Part shown: positions 11,719 through 23,700 of the stretch, one piece after another
Numbering within the stretch: position 1 is the stretch's first letter
How the letters are laid out: each line of letters begins with the position of its first letter
Assembly: GCA_028554645.1 (NCBI GenBank)
Contig: JAQOOI010000012.1
Coordinates: 523,162 to 587,161 of the forward strand
DNA: 64,000 nt
Direction: 5' to 3'
Source: Omphalotus guepiniiformis
Taxonomy: Eukaryota > Basidiomycota > Agaricomycetes > Agaricales > Omphalotaceae
Notes under the pieces: model-generated
The model's database searches: none
Told to the model about the DNA's origin: nothing
The model's input: the letters and a program-made list of their open reading frames with translations, nothing else
Program-made: the position numbers and the translations under genes

Positions 11719-14700
11719 ATGGCGCAGTCACCGAGCACCGTCAGTTACACTGCTGTGGATCTTGCCACTCAAGTGAATGCTGAGCCTGAAAATGCTGTCT
11801 CTTTGCCCCCGGCGGTATGTACATATCTCCCAACCACGTTTTCGCTCCCATACTTACTTTGAGAATCGTCTATAGGACAAAGGCTTTGATGCATGGGCAT
11901 ATCTGATCAGTGGTTGGTTCATCGAGTTCATCGTATGGTAAGTACGGCAGGTTCATCACACACTCGATTGTTTACATTCTCAACTCAATGACTGGTGCGA
12001 TTGTCAAGGTCTTTGCCCTTTTCCTTTGGTGTTTTTATCAACTATTACACTGCGAACGGCTTCAGAAAAAGCTCCTCAAGCTCCCTTGCCATTGTAGGGT
12101 CTCTCATGTCTGAGAACAACTTTACTCTCGATGGTGAGCTCTCCAAACACTTAGACACTGGCATCAACGTGACATTTTTCATAGGCAGTGTTGTTTCTAG
12201 TCATATCATTAATGTGCATCCCATTCCTCAAGCCTAGAGCCCCAGTCGCCCAAGTTGTGGGTCCACAATTGTTCAACATGGAATTCATGGCATATAGTCC
12301 TTTCTGGATCCTCTTTGTAGCAAACCTGCTGCAGGCGCTGGGTAGTTACCTACCCATCTTATACATACCCTGTAAATCTCTTCACAACTTCTGTACCACT
12401 GACAGCTAACTCTGACTCTACGACAGCCTTTGCCTCCGATCTGAATCCCGGTAATGCATCCGGAACATTGGCAGTATCTTTGATGAATGGTGTGTCGATC
12501 TAGATCTTGGCTTGATGGCGCCCACATTTCATGATGATTCAACAATCTCACCTTGATCTACTGTAACAGGCGCATCTGCACCAGGTCTGATTTTCATGGG
12601 ATGGCTCTCAGATTGTCGTGATGTGCGCCTCTCCATCATCCTCTCCTCTGTCGGTTTGGGACTTGCAGTATTACTTCTATGGGGATTTGCAGGAAATTTT
12701 GCTTTGCTGTTTGCTTTTTCTTGTATCTATGGATTTGTAGCACTGAGTTGGGGAGCACTGTGGCCGAAATTTGTGGCTACGGCTGACAGTGGCAATCCTC
12801 GACAAGCTTCCACCTTGATATGTATTTTTGAAGCTGGTACGCCCAAAATTCATGCATCTTTTTGAATTGTTCCTGATATGGTGTTGGCACACTTAGGAAA
12901 GGGCATAGGAAATGCGTTGTCAGCTCCTATTGCATCTGCGTTGCTGCATCCATGGCACTTCACGAACAAGACGTCCTTGGGATATGGGCTTAAGGGCTAT
13001 GTAAGTTGAGCCTGATTTGTCTTCTAGATGTTTTCTTACCTGTGTCAGCAACTCGAGTTATTAAACTCAAATAACCAAACACAATGATCTTAGTTTCACA
13101 CGAGTAAGAGAAAAGCAGAAAGTGGAATTGAGAAAAGAGACGATACAAGGAAGTATGCTAAGTACAAGTCTAAACTCGAGGAGTTATTGACAAGATCGAA
13201 GCTAAAGAAATATCTACCTAAGCGGACTTGTTATATACGTAAATAAAACCCTAAACCCTGGGCTATAACCCTTGACTAATCCACCGTGTGTCTACCATGA
13301 GTTCGATCGCCTCAAGTGTTTCATTAATGATCGTGATCGCCTTGAGGTCTACATGCTTGATCTCGATCATCATGCTACCTACGTGTGTATTTAATATAAC
13401 CCTAGATCTATAACTTAAGATGCTATCTACTGATAATAAAAGTGTCTATATATACAAACAATGAGATAAGATGAAAAAAGAAAACGTTCGTAACATGACC
13501 CCCTCCTTAGGGACGATGTCCCCATCGTCCTAACTTCACTGCTAATGCTTCTGTCGGCATCTTCTTCGTTTCTACTACTTCCGTACATGCTTCAGGGATA
13601 GGTCGTAACAATGATGTCGGGAATAAGGAAATTGGGACCTCAATCTTTCTTAACTGAGGTGGTCGTGGTTTAGTGGGGAATTTTTTATGGAACTCTTCGA
13701 TTGCTTCTTTTGCGTTTGCAAGGTTTGCTAATGGTTCCCATGTTTGTTCGTGCCGCGAGTATCCCTTCCATTGGACTTTGTATCCGAATCTCCCTCCCCT
13801 ATATTTCCCTGAATCTACTATCTCTTCCACTTCGAACTCCGGTTCTTCTCCTTCTATCACTGGTGGCGGATTATCATTCTTAGGCTGCTCGGGGAATTCA
13901 GGCGGATGATAGGGTGACAGTAGAACTTCGTTAAAGACTGGATGTATCCTCTTCCAAGTCTTCGGTATCTTTAGTTGATACGACGTCGCTCCAACTTTCT
14001 TTACGACTTCAAAAGGACCAAATCGTTTATCATCCAACTTCTTCATTGGTCGATCAGAAGTCAGGTTTGTCGCTTCAAGCCATACTTTGTCATTAGGCTT
14101 ATATTCGACTGATGGTTTCCTCTTCTTGTCATAATACCGAGTCATGTCTTCCTTTGCCTTCTTAAGCGCTGCCCCTACTTTGTCCCTGATCTTGATTATC
14201 TTATCGGCAAATTCCTGTGCTGTGGGATTTGCCGACGGAGTTCTTGGAGCTGTTCCCTTATACGGATGTCGTCCCATATCCGCATAGAACGGAGTGACAC
14301 CCGTTGCTGAGTGTATTCTGTCATTCAACACGAACTCTGCTGTCGGTAACCATTCATGCCAGTCGTTCTGATGTTGATTGATGAATAACCGGAGATAATG
14401 TTCAATCTCTTGGTTCATCTGTTCCGTCTGTCCATTCGTCTGTGGGTGATATGCCGTTGTGAAACTCCCCTGAATGCCTAATAACCGGTATAGTTCCTTC
14501 ATGAATCGGGAATGATATTGAGGTCCCCGATCATGAATAATCTTTCTCGGTAATCTATGTATAGGAAAGATTTTGTCCCTATAAATTCTGGCCATTCCTT
14601 CAGACGTTAACGACATGTGTGTGGGTATCAAACATGTTCGTTTGGTGAAATGGTCCACAGTCACACTTATGGCATTAAAACCTCCAGCTTCCGGTAGTTC

Positions 14701-17700
14701 TCCGATCAGATCCGTTCCTATGACTTCCCAGGGACCTTGTGGAACATTGTTTGTGACTAGTGTTCCCGTTGGTTTGGTTCGATGAATCTTAGTGGCCTGA
14801 CACTTTTCACACCCTTTAACGTATTTCCGTACATCCTGAGTGATTCCCGGCCACCAATAGTTTCTCGTCACCAATTCCATGGTTTTGAACTGCCCTGGAT
14901 GTTCCGTCAGAACGGTATCATGATGTAGTCCGATGATCTTTCCCCGTAACCTATTATCAATAGGCACGTAAATCCTATCCTGCCACATCACAATTCCTTC
15001 CCCTGATTCGACCCAATCCTTCTCTTTTCCTTCTAAAGCCTTATTCACTAGATTATCCCGCACTTTTGACTTTTTCTTGATAAGATCTAAGATCTCGTCC
15101 TCGGGCATTTCTAGTCTGTTGATCAAAAAAAGTTCCGGCTTTAAAAGTACCACATCCTCATTGTCTTTCTCCCCCATCTCATGATTGGCCATCCTGGACA
15201 ATGCATCTGGCTTTCTCATCGACTTTCCAGGTTTATGAATCAATGTAAAGTCGTATTCGGATAATTCAGTGATCCATCGGGCTTGTCGACGATTCAATTT
15301 CTGAGGTTTTTTGAAATACTGAAGATTTTGATGATCTGTATAGATCTCAAATGACTCTTCCGCACCCATCAGATACTGTCTCCAATCTGCTAAGGAATCC
15401 ATAATGGCCATCATTTCCTTATCATAGATCTCATAATTACGTTCTGTTTCATTTAGAGATCTAGATCTGAACGCAATAGGCCACCATTTTCCATCTATCT
15501 TTTGTAATAAGACAGCTCCGTTTGCATAATCTGATGAATCTGCCTCGACTCTGAATTGTCCATGATCACGGGGTATGGTTAGAACAACTTCTTCGGCAAT
15601 TCTACTTTTGAGTTCTTCGAATGCCTGCTGTTGCTGCTCTGTCCATTCCCACTTTGAATTCCCAGTCAGTGATGACAATGGTTTCGCCACTTGACTGAAT
15701 CCTCGGATAAATCGTCGGTAGAAGTTGCAGAAACCCAAGAAGGACTGTACTTCCTTCTTGTTTCCTGGTATTTTCCATTCTTTTACCGCTTTGACTTTCT
15801 TTGGATCCATCCGCACTTGTCCATTTCCTACAAACACTCCAAGGTACTCAACATTACTGGTCTCGAATTCGCACTTTTCAGGTCTAAGATACAACTTGTG
15901 TTGTCGTAATATATCTAACACCTGTTTTACAATTGACTCGTGCTCTTCAATTGTATTTGTGAAAACCAAGATATCGTCTAAGTACACCATGACGTGACCT
16001 TCGTTGATCAAATCCCTTAAGATATGATTCATGAATGCTTGGAAGGTCGCCGGAGAATTTGTAAGACCAAAGAACATAACCGTTGGTTCAAAGAGCCCCC
16101 GATTAGTTCTAAATGCCGCCTTCCACTCATCACCTTCTTTGATCCGGTAATAGCAGCGAAATGAGCACTCTAAGACGTAGGAACTCGTCTAAACTCAAAG
16201 GTTGCCTTGTAAAAGCGAGTGTAGTCTGGCGTTGGCAAAGATTCCGCACGCAGAAAACTGACTAAAGTCGAGCTAGACTGTTGGAAAGACTAACTGAACT
16301 GTAAGATCACCGTCTAGACCCTTCGACGAGTACCAGAAACAGCAAAACAGACAGACACAGACAGACAGACACAGACAGACAGACAGACAGACAGACAGTT
16401 CAAACACAACAGATGTTCAGATATTTAGCACTCTATTAAAGCACTGCAATTCCTAATAGTCTGCCTCTACCAGCTCGAAGAACCGGGGCCTGACGTTCAC
16501 AATCAAGAGGCCTTCTGCGATTTAACGCTCTAGAAGATACGTAAAGTACTCCAATTTGGCGGGCAGTCGTAACCTGGGGCGCTCGACCCTATACATGACA
16601 GTATATGTACTCTACTGCTTGTAAGTATTTCATAAATAGATAGAAAACTGAGTGGAGTAATTAAAAGGAACAGAGGGATAACATCGAGTATAAAATGGAT
16701 ATAAACAGAAACAATATGACTGAGTTGGGTAAGTAGGCACGTCTAGCGGGTAATTATGTGCAGTTCTTGGGTATATATGTGTAAGTATTATGTTTTAGTG
16801 ATGTTTTTGGTACATCTAGACCCTTCTTATCATGCGCTCGAGCCATTCTAAACGAACTACTCCTATGCATTTCGTTATTATTCATCTTCGTAACTGTTTT
16901 ACAGTGTACTTATAGGGGCGCCGAGGGCAGTTTCTAGTCATTTATCCCGTCGGGCTTCCGTATTTTCTCCTATTTCAACATCTAGACTCCATAGCACCTC
17001 GTAGATATACCAATATCCAGCGCTCGAAGGTCAATTCTGTCATTACTTTACTAATAAGTTATTATACAGTCATCGAGACTGATCATTTTCATAGCTTTGA
17101 CCATCTAGTATCTCGGAACGGAATCGTCGATCATATATTTCCGATCATAAAGCGTTATCTCCAGTATATCATCAATCTGCAGGTTCTAGGAGGTCGGCTA
17201 AGTTCGAACAAACCATTTTGATGGCTCGGCGATACCTCTAGCTTTGTCCTTTCGACGTTATCGAGGCTCATGAGGCTATTACGCCTGTGTGTGTGTAGTT
17301 TCTTCCTTCCTAAGTCCCGTGGATTACACAGATACTTGAATAGCGACTTCCAGACGAAGGGCTCTTTGCCAGGCAGGGTGGGTCTGACCATACTGTACAG
17401 TCTCGCAGCAGGTAGTTACTTCGCCGAAGGTCTAGAGGCATATCAGCCATAAGGTCTTGATGCATACTCGTACATCGTAGTCCTTTCACTTCGAGCCTTT
17501 AACTATTCGTGTTCTATGTTTTAGCTAGCACTATGGGACATAGTCTAGCCCTTTATTCCCATCATATTCACAGTAGAAATCGTTTAATTTCAGGTATTTC
17601 AGGTGTGTATGCGTTTTCAGCGCAACACCGGATATTATTGTATCCCCATCGAACATCCATTTTCGAAAATACTTTCGAATCCTTCAGTTTATCAATGAGT

Positions 17701-20700
17701 TCTTGAATGAGCGGCAACGGGTATTTGTTCTTTATCGTTGCTTCATTCAATTTCTGATAATCCTGGACGGGTCGAAGTTTCCCATCTTTCTTTGCCACAA
17801 AGAAGAATGGTGAGGCCATCGGTGACTTTGATGGTCTAATTCGTCCAGATTTCAGATTTTCCTTAATGAACTCATCTAAAACTTTCTGTTCCGAAGGATT
17901 TAATGGATAGACCTTGCAATCTACTGGTGTAATGGCTTCAGTTCAATTGCATGGTCCCAGGGTCTTCGTTCGGGTAAATTTTGGAAATCGGCTTCATCAA
18001 AAACATCCTTGTACTCATTGACGTACTTGTCTGCTTTTGACTCAGTCTTTTTGCCTTTTTCAAAGTTCATACTCCGAAGATATCCGTCCCAATTCAGGTA
18101 AAACAACCGATCCCCTTCTTCCAGTTCTCGGACTTCAGCGTCGGATTCAGGTTTTAGGTAATACGGTATGTAACCACACTTCTTAGGACATCGGTCAAAC
18201 TTTAAAGTCGAGTCATTCCAATCTATATTGGGGTTATGACGTCTTAACCAATCGAGTCCTAAGAAAATGTCCGTTTTGCCTAAATTTGTAACAGCAAGTT
18301 CAATGCGTTCTGCATGATCTCCCATTACCAATCTGACTTCTATGAATCCTTCAATTGAACCGTCCTCGTTTAAGGTACCATCCGCATTGTATACCAGCAT
18401 CTTTACTGGTAATTTCTTAACAGTTAAGCCATGTCGCTCTACGAATTCTTTATTGACGCAAGAACCTGTTGCTCCACTGTCAAGTAATGCCGATGTCTCT
18501 ATCTGCTTGCCACTTTCGATGTCTTCGATTGTAACAGACAGCTTGAGATCTCTTCCTTTAGTACCTTTTACGAACCGCAAGTTTTTCTTAAGCGACTTTA
18601 CGGCTGTGACGGCTTCGCTGATGTCCAATGACCGGATCTGGGCAATCGTGTCTTCTGATGCTTCCCTGGCCCGACAGGTTGGCATCCATGCTCTCAGAAT
18701 TCCCACCGCTCGTTCTGACTCATCCTCCCTTACTCTCTGTGCTATCCATTCTGGTGAATTCGGCGGATAACGTTCTCTCACAGGTTTTGAATCGGACTTT
18801 GTAGATACTGACGCAAATTTATTCTCAGGATGATTAAATACAAAGTGAAAATTGCTGTCCTTGTGATCTACACTAGACTGTTCCGATTTTAACTCAGAAG
18901 GACCTGTATTCACTTCTGAGCTCTGACAAAACCCGTATCCGATTTCAACCAGTTCAAGAACCAGCTCGGTGGCTGTTCTTCTTTCTTCTCTTCCTCCTGT
19001 ACGTTCACCTGCCTCACTCTCTGACCCCGCTTTGCTGGACAATCCCGCGAGATATGCCCCCTCTGTCCGCAATTGAAACACTGCCCATTCCTTCGGGCCG
19101 CGTCAATGTCCATGGGTTTACCTGTACCCCAAAAGGTCGTTCCTGTGGCGTCTCTCCGATCACCACTTCCTGCTGCTTGCTGCGGACTTTGTTCCCTTCT
19201 TGGCGTAAACGCCGGTCTGTTCTGGTTCTTGCGCCATTCCTGACGCCTTCTCCATAGCTGATCAATCTTGATCACTATGTCCTTCCATTCGTCGTACACT
19301 TTGGGTAGCTCATCCCTCGTGTAAATGACATCAATTGTTTTTTCATTAATGCCCTTCTCGATGAGCCGCACCACGTACGGGTCATCCTTCTTGTAATCCG
19401 CCTCCGTCAACAGTATCTCCAACTCCTGGAAATACTCCTCCGCTGTTCCCGCTCCCTGCTTCAACAACTCCACCTTCTCCTGCGCTGTCCTCTGCAGACC
19501 GGAGTCTAGGAACGCCTTGTTCAAGGCTTGCTTGAAGTGCGCCCAGTCCTTCTGCCACTTCTCGTTGTCTTGGTCAAAATGGGTGTTGTAGTAATTATTC
19601 ACCCATCCGTCCACAAGCTTTCTGTCAGCGACTCGAGTTATAAACTCAAATAACCAAACACAATGATCTTAGTTTCACACGAGTAAGAGAAAAGCAGAAA
19701 GTGGAATTGAGAAAAGAGACAATACAAGGAAGTATGCTAAGTACAAGTCTAAACTCGAGGAGTTATTGACAAGATCGAAGCTAAAGAAATATCTACCTAA
19801 GCGGACTTGTTATATACGTAAATAAAACCCTAAACCCTGGGCTATAACCCTTGACTAATCCACCGTGTGTCTACCATGAGTTCGATCGCCTCAAGCGTTT
19901 CATTAATGATCGTGATCGCCTTGAGGTCTACATGCTTGATCTCGATCATCATGCTACCTACGTGTGTATTTAATATAACCCTAGATCTATAACTTAAGAT
20001 GCTATCTACTGATAATAAAAGTGTCTATATGTACAAACAATGAGATAAGATGAAAAAAGAAAACATTCGTAACATGACCCCCTCCTTAGGGACGATGTCC
20101 CCATCGTCCTAACTTCACTGCTAATGCTTCTGTCGGCATCTTCTTCGTTTCTACTACTTCCGTACATGCTTCAGGGATAGGGCGTAACAATGATGTCGGG
20201 AATAAGGAAATTGGGACCTCAATCTTTCTTAATTGAGGTGGTCGTGGTTTAGTGGGGAATTTTTTATGGAACTCTTCGATTGCTTCTTTTGCGTTTGCAA
20301 GGTTTGCTAATGGTTCCCATGTTTGTTCATGCCGCGAGTATCCCTTCCATTGAACTTTGTATCCAAATCTCCCTCCCCTATATTTCCCTGAATCTACTAT
20401 CTCTTCCACTTCGAACTCCGGTTCTTCTCCTTCTATCACTGGTGGCGGATTATCATTCTTAGGCTGCTCGGGGAATTCAGGCGGATGATAGGGTGACAGT
20501 AGAACTTTGTTAAAGACTGGATGTATCCTCTTCCAAGTCTTCGGTATCTTTAGTTGATACGACGTCGCTCCAACTTTCTTTACGACTTCAAAAGGACCAA
20601 ATCGTTTATCATCCAACTTCTTCATTGGTCGATCAGAAGTCAGGTTTGTCGCTTCAAGCCATACTTTGTCATTAGGCTTATATTCGACTGATGGTTTCCT

Positions 20701-23700
20701 CTTCTTGTCATAATACCGAGTCATGTCTTCCTTTGCCTTCTTAAGCGCTGCCCCTACTTCGTCCCTGATCTTGATCATCTTATCGGCAAATTCCTGTGCT
20801 GTGGGATTTGCCGACGGAGTTCTTGGAGCTGTTCCCTTATACGGATGTCGTCCCATATCCGCATAGAACGGAGTGACACCCGTCGCTGAGTGTATTCTGT
20901 CATTCAACACAAACTCTGCTGTCGGTAACCATTCATGCCAGTCGTTCTGATGTTGATTGATGAATAACCGGAGATAATGTTCAATCTCTTGGTTCATCCG
21001 TTCCGTCTGTCCATTCGTCTGTGGGTGATATGCCGTTGTGAAACTCCCCTGAATGCCTAATAACCGGTATAGTTCCTTCATGAATCGGGAATGATATTGA
21101 GGTCCCCGATCATGAATGATCTTTCTTGGTAATCCATGTATAGGAAAGATTTTGTCCCTATAGATTCTGGCCATTCCTTCAGACGTTAACGACATGTGTG
21201 TGGGTACCAAACGTGTTCGTTTGGTGAAATGGTCCACAGTCACACTTATGGCATTAAAACCTCCAGCTTCCGGTAGTTCTCCGATCAGATCCGTTGTAGT
21301 GACTATGAAATGAATGAGAGAGATACTCAAATGAGCACAATCCAACTCAAATCAAAATGATGTAGGTTGAGGTGTGACTGGCGTTGTCAGAGATTCCGCA
21401 CAGTTAGACGCAACAATTGAACTTTGAATCTGCAGGGTTACAGATGTCTTTATCTCAATCTGGGTGAAAAATGGCAGAGGGTATCTCAAAACACAAGATT
21501 CAGACAGAAGGTAAGGGTGGTTTTCAGGGTTCAGGAGGGAATCAGGACAATCAATCTCGATGTTTAAACTCGATCCAATGGTCAGACAATGCAGGGAACA
21601 GTTTCAGATGCAGCACAGACAGTTTCAGCAGGCAGATTCAGCACAGACAGAACAGTAGTTTCAGCAAAGATTCAGTATCTCTTTCAATTTATCTGCCACA
21701 AGGGACTTTACAGAAGTTTTCACAACTGGATATTTCTCGAACTGAACTCTAAAGAGCCAGGCTATATTTCGTCTAAGAAGGTTTTCCTGCTTTGGCTTGT
21801 AGCTTTGGGCAGTACTTGCTTAAGAAAATCTAAATAGATACTCTGTAAGCTATATATACTAAATCATAAAATCAAACATATATCTCGAAATTAAAAGAGT
21901 AATCTGAACAGTAAATGAGTCAAAAGTAAGTAAGTATCAATTGAGCAGAGATTGGATTCTTTTTAGGTAGTTTTCTAGGTAATTTTCCAGTTAGATAGTC
22001 AAAATGTAGGAACTTTGGGTATAGATTGGTATAAAAACAGAAATATATCGCTTTGTCCGCGTTCTAGGTGTGTTAGGGCGTACCCAGGGTATCTAAATAA
22101 AGGTCCAGCACATGTAAATAGCAACCAGTATCCTGACAGGTGACATTCTCCTCAGTGCATTGCAAATCTGGTCCCCTATAAGTTTCTCCAAAATTGGCAC
22201 ATCCTCCTCTACTAGGGCAGCATTAGGAGTTGTGTAGAAGCTCTAGAGCTTATCTAGACCCTGCTTCATCGTTTCTATCAGCCACAGTAAGGTACAGTAA
22301 CTGTTTATTTCAAGTTTTACCCCTATACATCTCTTTTTGGTCAGATTTGTACTCAGGTTATATTTCTTGTTTAGGATAGCTCTCAGCTTCTCCTAGGACA
22401 GTATTCTATCCCATAGTTTCGTCTAAGACCTCCAATTAGAGCGCCTTTGTCTTTCATCAAGTTCAGAGGGTTACTGAATTTCAGAGAGATACTCAGATCC
22501 AGAGAGATACTCATTTTCAGTATCTAACTCCTTCCAGCATGAGTATTGAGTATCTAACTCATTTGTGCAGATGTAACTTTTGAATCTACTTCCATTATTA
22601 CACAGATTGGCATTTCATCTCAGTGACATTATATCCACATAGTACTCAATGTACAATATTTCTCTGGTAATACAATCTTTAAGATTGCCCATATTCTCAG
22701 CATTCAATCTTATAGTGCCAACTTAGTTAGCAAGACCAGCTGGAACTTTTGATCAGTCCAAAGGACTTAGATAGTTGTTCAATTGAAGTGAAAATCCATC
22801 AACCCCTTGGATTACAGTCAACAACACTTGGTAGAGTCTCTAGTTATTAGAGGGTGGGTCTGACCAACTCAATCTGGTATGGAACATTGGAATTCCAACA
22901 CATCTGGAGAGGCATAACTAGTATCTCTTTGTATAACCCATTGGTCACAGTTGCTTAGTACCAGATTCAGTACTGTAGCAAATACTACACTTAGGTATTG
23001 TGAGTACAAGTATGTTTCATGTCTTAACTAGCAGTCTGGGGTGACTCTAGTCCTTTATGTTCAGTTTCCAATGCTTGAACCTTCCATATTTACTTCAATC
23101 TGATAGATTTCAGTACTGAAAGGCTTTTTGACGCAACATCTCCCCCAAAGTAAAATAAGATCGTCCCCGATCGTACCAGATTGGCCAAAATCGAGTTAGA
23201 TACAATTATTACTAGCAGATTGGTCATAGAAGCGCATTTCGTACTGTTCAATATCACAATATCACGTTTCACGGACTGCCATTAGGCAAAACTTTTCTCG
23301 ATTGATCGCCAGTCAATACATTTACATCGGCATGTGACGGCAATGTCAGACTTCGGCGAAACCCGCAATCTACTTCTGTCGAAGTTTCGACTTAAACAGA
23401 CAGTGATTCTTGTTTTCTCTTCACATCTCACTTCGTCCCCCGATGGATGACTTTTCAAGGCAATTGGCTTCCTCTATCACTCTCAGTAGGGAGCCTTCCG
23501 AGGTACCGGTAAGTCCTTTTTAATTCCTTTCTCTCACGCGCTGCTTTTCACAGTGTGTCACATATATATTCGAGAACCGCTCTCAATTGACGGCCTCTTT
23601 CTTTTCTTTTCCCTCTCACAGCTCTCAGACATGAACGAAGAGGATTACAAGGCTCTTTCCGCCATCGTTTCAAGACTAGGCGACTTGGACCGTCGTTTAC

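Noticed and set aside
13238..13275. Telomere-like AAACCCTAAACCCT in each A/B LTR
   Set aside because: Only two adjacent units followed by degenerate sequence, and present identically in all four LTRs; it is part of the LTR upstream of the predicted start, not an interstitial telomere.
16346..16398. CAGA-rich array considered as a CRISPR-like or regulatory repeat
   Set aside because: It is an uninterrupted tetranucleotide microsatellite inside a solo LTR of a eukaryotic element.
20086..21345. Separate 419-codon integrase gene with its own N-terminus
   Set aside because: Its first 26 or so residues are translated from element C's LTR across the insertion junction; the frame is the 3' part of element B pol.
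21471..21837. Plus-strand ORFs of 93 and 82 codons, repeated at 36152-36518 and partly at 44547-44868
   Set aside because: They lie wholly inside C-family LTRs, are Gln/Ser-biased from CAGA-type repeats and change frame between copies; no evidence of coding.
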